From Ephemerocybe angulata (Eukaryota > Basidiomycota > Agaricomycetes > Agaricales > Psathyrellaceae): a stretch of 64,000 nucleotides of DNA. The stretch is taken from the NCBI GenBank assembly GCA_013368325.1, contig JAACJK010000113.1, positions 62,001-126,000 of the forward strand, read 5' to 3'. The position numbers and the translations under genes were made by a program. Shown here piece by piece: positions 11,947-21,701 of this stretch; the first letter of the stretch is position 1, and each line of letters begins with the position of its first letter. Under the pieces are notes generated by a model. The model saw only the letters and a program-made list of their open reading frames with translations, was not told the origin of the DNA and made no database searches.

Positions 11947-14178
11947 GTTCGCGGTTCTGGATAGGATGGAATCTCTTGATGTATATAAACGTTTCGGGGA
12001 TGTTCTGGTTGTTGGAAGTTGAAGCACTCGGAGAGTTTGGATCACACATGTTTGATTTGCTTGGATCGTTGATGGTGGCGAGGTCTTCATGTCCGTCGTT
12101 GGCTGGATGTTGACGTGCTGGACGCTCTGTAAACACGCTCACTCATGTAGATCATCGTTGCAGTTGTTAAATTATTCATACTATATTTCTTGGGTCTTCG
12201 TTTTGTCGGTTTGAGGTCACGCTGGTTACAGTCTTGAGGCACTTGAAGCAGACTCTTGATCGTTGGAGGTCTTGTTCACACTAGGTTGGTCACGCTGTTG
12301 CTTGGGCTTGAGGCACTCTTCATTCTGGGTCTCGAGTCTTGCGGCTTGAAGGGCCTCGATGTTGGGTTTGGGTTGAGGAGCCTTGAGGAATGTCGGGGTC
12401 TTGACGTCGGACTATCAGTGTATCACACTGGTCTTGAGGGTTTTAGTATCGCACAGTCAATGAAGGTCAGGGTAACCATGCATGTATTAGGGTCAAGTCG
12501 TAACGTTCAATAGGTAAAGGGATGAGGCATGAGCTGCGCATCGGTGGGGACCAAGCAAGGGCGGCCAGTGTCGACCTCCGGTGCACGGGTGCAGAAGAGG
12601 CGCATCAGCCAGAAGGGGAACGTGCCTATGGAGCGAAGATTCGCTGCTCGTCGTCGTCTGCATCTTCTGAGAAGGATATGAGGCGGGGAGGGAAGAAAGA
12701 AGAGGGGACTGGGCGGATTTGAGTGGGGGAAGGGAAGAATGGGAGAGATGAAAGTGGGGATGGAAAGAGGTGTGCGTGGGAGAGTGGCGGGCTACGCGTG
12801 TTCTTAATTACTCTCGTCGGGATGGTCTGTGCGCAACACTCCCACGCCCCACACGTAACCCCGACGCTGCGCTCCCGATTCAATGATTCAGAATCGCTCA
12901 TTTCGGTAATCGTGAGTGCCCCGCCCACCCCTTAATATGGAGGTGGAGTAGTAATATGCAGATCGCAGTGGACTACTAGTTGGGTTGTGTTCGTATCGTC
13001 GATTGAAGGGACTCAGCTTGGGCGGCCTCTCGGTGGAACGAGAAGCACATTCTCCCAGCTGAGTGAGTGCATCTTGACGATGCTAAGAGCTTGCTGGATG
13101 TCGTGGGGAAGGGAATTAGCCCCCGAATCGCCGCAGCCATCCCAGACAAGCTGATTTTGCGCGGAAATCTAATCTAATCTCTCTGTGTCTTGAAAGATCG
13201 TTAACTCGCAGATCGCAGCGTTTAAAGCTGAGTTCTCGGACTACCTTCACCCTCTGCCCTCTGCCCTATGTACGGAGCTGAGACGAAGCAGTAGTAAGCT
13301 GCACACATGATGAATTATGAGTGCAAAAACCCGGAGTGAAAATAAGCGCCCGTGGAACAGGTTCCGCAAGCAAGGGTTTACTGAGTACATGGTGTCGGTC
13401 CACTCTCCGGTAAGCTCGCCTTCATTGCAAATAAATCCCGCTGTATACATACCCTTGAAATCGCAGGATAGTATTCATCCTTGTACTCAATCAATGACGA
13501 AGGTGAACAGCTCCGGTTTGTTTCCAACTGAATTACAGTCTCGAATAGATGCGAGCATTCTCTATCAATTGTCTCGCATGGTGTTTCTTTTGTATTCTTG
13601 CCCTGGAACGCTGTATTCCGTTAACGCCGCCACTTTTGTTTAATGTGTTGGCCTTCCCGCTGTCAAGCCCAGGAACAGCTTTGGGCCTTGACTCTGTATT
13701 ATCAGATAATACGACCTTCAAAATGACAATAAGGAACGTGTTGGCCACCATTACCTCGCATCTTGACATGTTCACTCAACCATGAGCATGGGTTATGCTT
13801 TGCGAGGGCTTGGGGTTGCGTATACCCTGTCATTGAGCGTAACGACACTGCCAGTGCTAATAGGCGTAAGCCACTTGAGCGGTAGATACACACCTAAAGA
13901 TACCTAAGCTCCAGCCCCCAGCCTCTACCTGTGCCCAGTGTCGAACACTTTGTTCAGGACAAGGACTAGGGTCTAGTACATGGTCCTCAGGTGTGCACGT
14001 TGTATCCCAAACTAGTAGGACGCTTCACAAAATGTCAAGCCTGGCGCAAACCAACGACAATAATGCCATTCAGTTCTCATCCCACCGCACCCTCAAGTAA
14101 ATGAACTTTTTGTCTTTCTTGAGTAGCCGGCGCTTTCCCCGGTGTATCGACTGGTCACTGTACGCACACCCTCCCCAG
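11947..14178. other. Intergenic, no gene recognised
   Basis: About 12,200-12,450 is rich in the heptamer CTTGAGG and variants on the plus strand. Short ORFs at 13,317-13,785 have no splice or motif support. At 13948-13953 the minus strand reads ACAAAG, an HMG-box core, about 325 bp upstream of the pheromone gene start (weak evidence). Confidence 0.45.
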
Positions 14179-14186
14179 TATATAAG
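14179..14186 (+). promoter_or_regulatory. TATA box of the pheromone precursor gene
   Basis: TATATAAG lies 90 nt upstream of the ATG at 14276. The leader between them is C/T-rich and free of ATG, and the start context is CCAAATGG. This is a typical strong fungal promoter layout. Confidence 0.65.
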
Positions 14187-14357
14187 CCTCAGCCTTCACT
14201 CCAATATTCTCCAGCTCAGACATCCCCTCCTAAGCTACTATCTCTCCCAACCTCCCAACCCACAACCCAATCCAAATGGACTCCTTCACCATCATCTCTT
14301 TCTCCCCCGCCTCCAAGGCCCCCGCCACCGACATTCCCTCCGACAACGAGGGTACCG

Positions 14358-14360
14358 GGA
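14358..14360. repeat. 3-bp target-site duplication, left copy (GGA)
   Basis: GGA immediately precedes CACTATG and reappears at 15664-15666 immediately after CATAGTG. Three-base duplications are the CACTA/EnSpm hallmark. Confidence 0.85.
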
Positions 14361-15663
14361 CACTATGAAGTTCCAGGACGGGGAAAATACCCGGCCGACC
14401 TCCCCGGTATAACCGCCAATCAGAGGTGGGAATGACACCAACGATTGGTGGATATGCCAGGGAGGTCACTGGAAATGACGGGTGCGATGCGTCCAGGTAC
14501 GTGCCGGGTACCCTACCCGTCAAATCTGCCGTTTTACCCGTCCGTATTTCTGAGCGACATGTCCAGGTAGAATAGACGTATTTACCACTAATAGGACAAC
14601 TGGTATTGACACTGAAATTTGGTGTGAACGACGGCAAATGGGCCTGGAATTGCCAATGGTTTTGCGACTGCCAGGTGGATGCCAGGTGCTGCACACGGGT
14701 TTGCCAGGTAAAAGAAATGTATATGACAGGTATAATTGAACAATATAACTATGATACAATTGGGCGGCCAGGTCTACATGGCAGTTACAGGTACACTACA
14801 TGGAAACTTGAAAGTATAGTAGAATGGAAGGAGCCAACAAATTGAACGTGCCTGGCGTATCCCGACTCCCGATGTGCTCACTCCGTCTCTGTCCCCCACC
14901 ATTCCTGAGAGCTGAGCTGATAATCCAAACGGGGGGTGACACTTGAGAGTATCATCAGCTCAGGCATGAGCATGCTTTGGATGCCGAGCCTAGAGGAGCA
15001 GTCAGAACAAAGCGAGAACGGATGTCAGATCCAGGCAAGGGGCATCGATAGCAGACTCGGGTACATACCGTGCACAATGTGCCCACACCGGGGAATTCTT
15101 AAAGGGCGAGGTAGCCTAGAGGCTGTTAGTCAACGGCGGGATGAAAATTTGAGTGATTACTCACGAATTCAGCCTGCAGAGAGACGGCGTCGGGCGTTGG
15201 TCGGGTGAGGTCAAAGCGAAACGGCTTGCGATGCGGCGGGCGCACGGGATCTGGAAAAGCAAACGAAAGGGATCTGTGAGATATATCTCAAATGACGAAC
15301 AATATTCACATAACAGCGGGAAACGATGTGGTGCTGTGCGATGTGGCCTGCGCACTCGAGGTGGGAAGAGGATGAAGGGCAGTGATCAGACTCGGAGGCT
15401 GATTTGAGCCCAATGAGCTCCGCTCCGAAGCGGAGATTGAACGGACTTGGAGGTTGGGTTTGACGCATAGCGCGTCGGACCTGACGCGCAAAATACCTGG
15501 CTGATGACTGGCAGAATACTGCAGCTGTAGATTCCACCAAAAATACCTGGACAGGTCATACCTGGACATTCCAGGTGCCAGGTGGGACTGCTGGCATTGC
15601 CAGGTATGTCCAGGTAATGTCCGGGTGTGCCAGGTATTTTCGGCGTCCGATGGTTCCATAGTG
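14361..15663. mobile_element. CACTA-like (EnSpm-type) non-autonomous DNA transposon, 1,303 bp
   Basis: The ends begin 5'-CACTATG and finish CATAGTG-3'. Aligning the two ends gives imperfect terminal inverted repeats over about 35 bp (25 matches by eye), including a shared GAAAATACC at positions 23-31. Both subterminal zones are full of the motif CCAGGTA or its reverse TACCTGG (for example about 14492, 14562, 14703 at the left; 15498-15640 at the right), as expected for transposase-binding subterminal repeats. It is flanked by the 3-bp duplication GGA. No ORF of transposase size is present, so it would need a transposase in trans. It sits inside the pheromone precursor reading frame. Superfamily assignment rests on the CACTA ends and duplication length. 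Confidence 0.85.
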
Positions 15664-15788
15664 GGAGCGGGCAAGGCAGCGGCGGCTACTGCGTCATTGC
15701 CGCCAAGGACATCTCCGCTGATGTCCCCTCTGACGAAGAGGGTACCGGAAGCGGCCAGGGGAGCGGTGGATACTGCACGATTGCTTAA

Positions 15789-16318
15789 TTGCGATAGTTT
15801 GCACAACCACGACCTTCATTAACTCTATGGTTCGTTTTGCAGTGGCCTACTTAAATGCACCTTAAGCTGACAGCTATATGGATAGATCTGACTGTAATCC
15901 AGTGCTTTGCACACAGTCCCCGTCCCGGAACCCACTCGCTGTCACCCACCCGCGGCATAACCAACCATTCGACCTTCGCCCGCCATTCAGGCCCTTTCGC
16001 TCATCGCTGCATAAACCTCTCATCCACTAATATTAAACGCCATAATCTACGACGAGCTACTTGGACGCATCCCGCACGACCTTCGACCTTCGCCCGCTGT
16101 TTCCAGCCCTCTTTTGCCCATTGTATTTGCTTTCCTGATGATATCCTTATTGCACAGCTATCATTGTTTTCGTCGCACTGTATATGTATCCTGCATGTAT
16201 CCGCATACACTGTACACCAACTCATAATAGTCACCCCCCGAACGCATACGTGAGTAAGAGTAGAATATTGTGGAGGCTGCTCTTCCTCGCAGGTCCTCCG
16301 AGTTCCGGGGAACTTGAG
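15789..16318. other. Spacer between the pheromone gene and the gypsy element
   Basis: 530 bp with no gene recognised. It continues after the retrotransposon at 36,006; the target duplication GTTTG marks the joint. Confidence 0.5.
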
Positions 16319-16323
16319 GTTTG
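16319..16323. repeat. 5-bp target-site duplication of the gypsy element (GTTTG)
   Basis: GTTTG here directly precedes the LTR at 16324, and GTTTG at 36001-36005 directly follows the LTR that ends at 36000. This shows the two LTRs belong to one insertion rather than two solo LTRs. Confidence 0.9.
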
Positions 16324-16581
16324 TGTGACGAGGAGTGATAAGATCACTAGTCTCGGCACACGAAGGTAGGTGGAAAGTGAAGAGTCTTCAGAGGATAGAC
16401 GGTTTAGAGAACTATCGATTCCAAAGAACTGGGGTCTCTACTGTAGATACATCGCCTTTATATACCTAATAGAAGTCCTTATCTAAGCTACAGGGTACGA
16501 TGAAGAGAAGTATCTACAGGAGAGGAAAAAGATAAGATCAACCGATTAGATAACATGGTCCCAGAGGGGCTGTGCCTCACA
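16324..16581 (-). repeat. 3' LTR of the gypsy element (258 bp)
   Basis: Reads TGTGACGAGG...GCCTCACA, with TG/CA ends. By eye it is identical over 258 bp to 35743-36000. In the element's own (minus) orientation it is the downstream LTR. The adjoining minus-strand sequence GGGAGGGCG is only a weak polypurine tract. Confidence 0.93.
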
Positions 16582-19500
16582 TACGCCCTCCCGGCATGCA
16601 AAGCATGTCGAACATAGTACTTGTGCTAGAGGGCCGCTGCTTCACACGGCGGTTCCGAGTCTTTCCTTGTGAGGTTTGCGCTGGCACATCCTTTTACATA
16701 GACGCTCGGCGACCATAATAGGACTACCCTGATATATTCACATGTATAGCGTATAATCGACGATAGCTCGCGCTCCGACTCCGCCAGAATTTCAATGCGA
16801 CCGCAGCCGCACAGCAGAATCCCCGAGACGACAGCACGGCGCACCAGCACTGAGCAGGGCACGACAAAACGGATTCGCAACAGCACCACCAGTCAGAAAG
16901 CCACATGCCCGCGAGGGATGGGGCCGAAAGTCTCGGGATCGAGCTTGCATTCATCTTCAGACTCCTTCCGAGTCCGCTAACTGGGGGATTGCGGCGCAGT
17001 CACAGACAGTAAGTCAGATTCATTAGTATCGAGAAACTTGGCTTACCTTAGTTACAGTAGACCGAGAATGAGTCAAAGCACAAGGCGGCCTCTATCATAT
17101 CGCAACACATCCGATGCTGCCAGAAATCTGTGCTACCACCCTCGCTGCTCCGGCCCGAAAATCTCGAATTGACTATGTATGCCTGCAGGGCGTGGGCCGA
17201 CTGGCGACCGACTGAGAGCATAACACTGGCAATGGACAACGCGAGTGCAGGTGCCTGAGGAAAGTGGGCAAAAATATAGTCATCGAGTTGAGCATCATCT
17301 ACCATTCTGCACAACAGTCGGCTTACCTGTGTGTGTACTCAAGAGTTCTTCTAAGTTCTGGCGCCTGCATGATTGCGATGCTGTTCCAGTCAGCAGCAAG
17401 TCACTTTCATTAGAACTCGGCTTAGCTTTGCTATAAACTTACCCTGACACACTCGGCACCACGAGAGCTTGAACGCAGTCGCGAACGTGCTCGCTGCTTT
17501 GGAATGAAGCCATAGAATCAATGTGCTGTTGAACGGGGCGGACCGACGGATCCGACTGGGCGACGGGTGAATCGCAACGACGCGACCCGACGACGGGCGA
17601 CCGAGACCCCGAAACAAGTAACTCTGGCCAACGGCCCTCCAGAGCAATCAAAGCTAAGTGCCGGAAGCTCAAAGGCAGTTTCGAGCGATAACATGGAATC
17701 CCGCGGCGACGGCGGAGCGACTGAGAATTCTCAATTTCCAAGTCGTGAAGCAAGCAATGAGAAGAATGAAGTTAAGCGCCCGACATCAACTAAATTCTAA
17801 TCATCAACTCTGCTGACAAACTCGCGGTGCAAGGTCTTCCTCCTACAACCATCATCCAGACTCAATGAAGCGAAACCACCAGGCCAAATGCAAACGACAA
17901 TATCAGAGCCAAGGATACGATGAAAGCTACAAAGCTACGAAGAGCAGGTTCAAGAACGGCAGCACGCACGAGCAATCCCGCACATTCAAGCTCACGAAGC
18001 AGACATCGTGCATGGAGCGACGGCAAAGGTCCGCGCACAGTCCCTGGACATGACCGTCGGTGGGACTGGCTCCGACTTGCCTCAATGGAATGGATTGGAC
18101 GCCGGGTTGTTTACCCTCAGTTCTGCGAATGGGTTTACCACGTCGACGGTCGAAACAGAAGGCGCCGATTGGGCAAACATATGAAACCACGCATAATCGT
18201 AATTATCGCATATCCGAGTGTGTCATTGTATAGAACCACGGCCTACAGAGCCCACCTCTGAAGCTGTCTTGACCCGCACGCTGCGGCTGCCAAAGCTGCG
18301 CATGAAATACAATGAGTGCCCCGGCCCACAAAGCCCTTTCTAATGCTGCCTTAACCCGCACGCTGCGGCTGACAAAACTCCGCATGAAAGTATCTAGGGG
18401 CTTTCTGGCGAGCAGCTCGATAAAGAATTTGAGCCTTACCGATGCAGAGAGCTATTAGATCCACAGTATTTACTCTCAGGAAGGCGCCCAGCAGGTCAAA
18501 TTTAGCCGCCCATGACATAGAAACGCAGGGCGGCACCAATATTTGGGATTATTCATTGGTATTCGGACACATACTAAACACAAATTTGATTCTCCACTCA
18601 AGTTCATGGCTTGCTAAGTAGGCAGAATTCGGAATGCCTAGTTTTATGCCTAGTGTTTATTACGCCTGTGGTCAACCTGTGGTGCACAGCCGTTGGTACG
18701 TTCTCGATGAGCGCGAAAATTTCCGACTCAAGAGACGCGAAGAATACAAGTTTTTCTCGACAGAATGAACCTGGACTGTGAGATCCGACAGTCGACGGAG
18801 GTATCGCGCAACGGCACATAGTATCCACTCGCGAAAGCAATAGAATTGAAGCTGCATATGTCCCTGGAATTGTCTTGGTCCACCCACCTCAGTACTGCGA
18901 CGCCCTCGAATCTCCACATGCGCCGTCTGTGGGAATTAAATTGAACCCCTTCACGCACCCCCAATGGTTGGGCTTTGAATGATTCAATTAGCGTAGAACG
19001 ACAGTATCCTGGCGACGCGCACGCTTACTTCAGTCGTTTCTGCTGGTGCCAGATGCAGGCGACCTGCGATGACGCCGATGAGTGTCCACGGCGACGACGC
19101 AAGCGAGGCACACTTGCACTTGCACCTCTTGAGATGCTTCAGCACTCTGGACCTGTTTTGCAGACCAAATTGAAACTACGCTGGAATATCCGACTCACCT
19201 GGACCCGGTGGTCGTGAAGTCCCAAAGTCAGTGCATGTGTCCAACGGCTCCGATTGGCACAGAATGGAGGTTGAAATACGTGTCGTGATGAGGGCTATCG
19301 AGGCCAGTGTTTAACTCCCGAGGTAATACAGATTGAAAGGGGCTCACATTGACGCAGCGAGCATCGCAACACGTACGACCTGGTTAATATTCTGGCCCGT
19401 TCGCTCCGCTACGTACGCAGCGCCACGGGTGCCACTGCTTCCAACGAACCCAGCGCCAGCATCGAGAGGCTCCGTTGCTCCGAAGAGACCGAGTTCGGGC

Positions 19501-20537
19501 AGTGGTCCTATTCTCGGTGCTGATGCTGGTTTTAGGTGAGTTTCTGGCTATCGAAATCAACGAGACTCACTCACGATTGTAGAGCGCATGATCTACGTGC
19601 GCATTTTGCTAAGCCCTTGCTCAGCCCAATCTCAACGAAGGGCGAGGGACATTGGGAGGCGGCGATGATCTGGTCGGGGGTTGCACGGTCAGTATGCTGT
19701 TTTGAATTGAATACTATGTGCCAGTGTGCCAGTGACTCCACGCAAATTGAATGCAGTCCAGTCTTGGCCCAATCACGCATAGCTTCTCTGAGGGAGAGGC
19801 CACGAGCATAGCTGGCGCCGCACACACTATGCGACCGACACCAAGGGTCCCATGATATACTGCTCAGTGCCCGATGTTCGTCAAGCAATGCTCATTCACC
19901 GTATATCAATGCTCACGGACCGCTTACTGTTGGCGACTGCCCCTCCAACCCACTGTATGCCAATGGATACTCGCGCACTGCGGCACTATTGGACTGTGCA
20001 AATAAAACATTTGCGTTGTGAGAGCCTAGGCTATGATAGGTCTACCTTAGCCACCAGACGTCACAGGGAGGCATAGTGTACACCCACGGAGACGCTGCCA
20101 GGGCGGAGGAATGATGGTCGAGATTGGTGGCGGGTGCTAGGTAGTGAGCGCTTATCGGAGGCTGGACTCCTGGAGGTTTTAGGGCGCTTGTGCTCTTGAC
20201 TGTGGGACGTTAAGCGCCTGGAGAGGAGGGGCGCGAGGACCACGTTGGGCAGAAGGCCCGAAAGAGCGGACCATGGCAACGGAGGTGACCGAAACAGCGG
20301 TCCGACCGAGATCCGGCCGTCGGCATGCCCGCCGGATTGCCAAAATATCATGAAATTCCCTATTGGGGTTAGTCGGTGGTTACGAAAGTCTTGGCACTGG
20401 GTCCCTTTCACGGTTGAAGAACCGTTCCTTTACAAGTAAAGACTCGGAAAGTAAAGACCGATCAAAGATAAAAGAAATATGAATCATAGGTACACTTGTA
20501 CAGTTAAGCTTCCTTGGACGAAAAATAGAAAAAAAAT
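16582..20537. other. Long 3' internal segment of the gypsy element, unexplained
   Basis: About 4 kb between the last element ORF and the 3' LTR. No element protein is recognised. It contains a direct repeat of about 80 bp (about 18255-18400, both copies with ACCCGCACGCTGCGGCTG), a short repeated motif around 17008-17050 and 17396-17435, and a plus-strand segment at 19333-19800 that looks like spliced coding sequence (see next entry). It may be captured host DNA. Confidence 0.5.
19333..19811 (+). pseudogene. Possible captured, spliced gene fragment inside the gypsy element
   Basis: Two open plus-strand segments are joined in phase by a textbook intron at 19536-19582: donor GTGAGT, branch-like CTCAC, acceptor TTGTAG, 47 nt. 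The joined peptide runs through SGSGPILGADAGFR into AHDLRAHFAKPLLSP and EGHWEAAMIWSG. It is antisense to the element. I do not recognise the protein. It could be a fragment of a host gene carried by the element, or chance. Confidence 0.3.
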
Positions 20538-21701
20538 TTAGGACTTATTGGTGATGGCGGGGGCTCCAGATCCATCCATGGCCACATCTTCGTCCTCGCC
20601 TTCAGCGTCGTCCGAATCCTCGTTCGATTCCTCGGGAACCGTTTCTACAGTCGCGCTCCTGGTGATGCGACGGAAGGTAAGCCCTTTCAGCACGTCCGTA
20701 GTGGAAGGCTTCGGGGTTCCTATCTTGGTACTCGTGGTGGCGGTTGGTATAGCGAAGATCTGATCGATGTCGAACGCCTGGGCCGTCTCGTCCAAACTCA
20801 GTCCTCCGACCTCCAATGTTTCGCCTGCCGTCGTTTCGAGTGTGATGACCTCGGGCAAGGTCCCTGAGCTGCTGATAGTCTCTGGGGAGGATGGAGAATT
20901 CATGGGGGATGGTGTCTCGCGGTAGGGACCCATGTTGAAGACGTGGGCGGGGTTGGCAGCGGGTGCAGGTGCACCGAAGCTCGGCATGTAGAAGTCCGGC
21001 TCGTTTCGCATGGGTCCTGCCTTCCCTTTCTTGGGTCTCCCTTCTCCGATATTCTTGGGCTTCTTGTACTGAGGTGCGGCGCGTTCGCGATCGCGAATGC
21101 GGCGTTGTGTCTGGAAGGCGCGTCGTCGCTGGTCGCTCTCCGTGTTTCCTTCCCACTCGGTAAGCATCACGTCGAAGACGCGATTGTGGCGACTGAGAAC
21201 GTCTGCCATGCTGCGTTCCAGGGTCTCCTCCCATTCCGACTTGCGACCATGACGTCGGTTGTCGTCCGATCGGCGAGGTGTACCGCCGGTTTGATAACCG
21301 GTAGGCGCGGCTTGCGGCTTCGCCGGCTGATAGGCGCCCTGGTTCTCGGGGCCCGTGATCGCGGTGAGATCGAGCACTGCGGGGGTTATGCGGTACTGAG
21401 GTACGACCCAGGTGTCGGTGAGTCCGTCCTTGTAGCAGAACTTCGCGCGGCACTGCTGATCTTCGTTGAACTCGGCCATGAAGGTCTTGCAGAGGGGCGC
21501 GATGGTGTGTTGCCCGTCCGGGTCGTTCCCGATTATCACGTCCCAGTCTAGGGTCATTTGGACGACGGCCGGCGTGTACTTCGAGATGCGTCTGCCGCCG
21601 TTCTCGTCGTAGGTCGCCACGGTGAACAGGCCCGTGTGGGTGTTGTAGCGGGTCTGCGAGACGAACCTGCCGATGCGAGGTCGAGGTGCGTAGTGAGCCA
21701 T
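20538..21701 (-). CDS. Additional 3' ORF of the gypsy element (387 aa)
   Basis: Lies after integrase, in a different frame from pol, with its own ATG. The N-terminal 130 residues look like a folded domain (GRFVSQTRYNTHTGLFTV, AVVQMTLDWDVIIGNDP, CRAKFCYKDGLTDTWVVPQY). The rest is Pro/Ser/Lys-rich with a basic patch (KKPKNIGEGRPKKGKAG) and an acidic tail ending DVAMDGSGAPAITNKS. No hydrophobic stretches suggest an envelope protein. Position matches the accessory ORF slot of some gypsy elements; the function is unknown. The pol frame stays open across almost all of it, but that reading is Arg/His-rich and unlike protein, so this frame is the more likely coding one here. Confidence 0.65.
   Translation of the reverse strand: MAHYAPRPRIGRFVSQTRYNTHTGLFTVATYDENGGRRISKYTPAVVQMTLDWDVIIGNDPDGQHTIAPLCKTFMAEFNEDQQCRAKFCYKDGLTDTWVVPQYRITPAVLDLTAITGPENQGAYQPAKPQAAPTGYQTGGTPRRSDDNRRHGRKSEWEETLERSMADVLSRHNRVFDVMLTEWEGNTESDQRRRAFQTQRRIRDRERAAPQYKKPKNIGEGRPKKGKAGPMRNEPDFYMPSFGAPAPAANPAHVFNMGPYRETPSPMNSPSSPETISSSGTLPEVITLETTAGETLEVGGLSLDETAQAFDIDQIFAIPTATTSTKIGTPKPSTTDVLKGLTFRRITRSATVETVPEESNEDSDDAEGEDEDVAMDGSGAPAITNKS

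Larger units (their letters stand above)
14276..15788 (+). pseudogene. Mating-pheromone precursor gene, disrupted by a CACTA-like transposon
   Basis: Basidiomycete pheromone precursors are short peptides that start MDxFTx and end in a CaaX box for farnesylation and carboxymethylation. Here the 5' part (14276-14360) encodes MDSFTIISFSPASK then TDIPSDNEGTG. The 3' part (from 15667) encodes SGQGSGGYCVIA, a linker, EEGTGSGQGSGGYCTIA and stop TAA at 15786-15788. A 1,303-bp element plus one GGA copy separates them. The two parts sum to 207 nt, exactly 69 codons, so the ancestral frame is intact. Each pheromone unit is preceded by an acidic doublet (NE or EE), where processing is expected. Two units in tandem are unusual: the first CVIA is internal. 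As it stands, the frame reads 10 nt into the element and stops (TGA 14366-14368), giving a short peptide without CaaX. The transcript could be rescued only by excision. Confidence 0.88.

Noticed and set aside
13317..13785. Short plus-strand ORFs upstream of the pheromone gene, considered as receptor exons
   Set aside because: Hydrophobic patches are too short, frames do not join with plausible splice sites, and no STE3 signature residues were seen.
16324..16581. A solo LTR
   Set aside because: It first looked solo because no gag lies beside it, but its 5' flank GTTTG matches the 3' flank of the identical LTR at 35743-36000, so both belong to one element.
19825..20078. A second CACTA-like element (CACTATGC...GCATAGTG)
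   Set aside because: The ends pair for 8 bases only, inner sequences do not match, and no 3-bp duplication flanks them. Probably coincidence.
20602..21700. The C-terminal ~366 residues of the open pol frame as real protein
   Set aside because: The reading is Arg/His/Pro-rich without pattern, while another frame of the same DNA gives a protein-like sequence with its own ATG. Kept only as an overlap observation.
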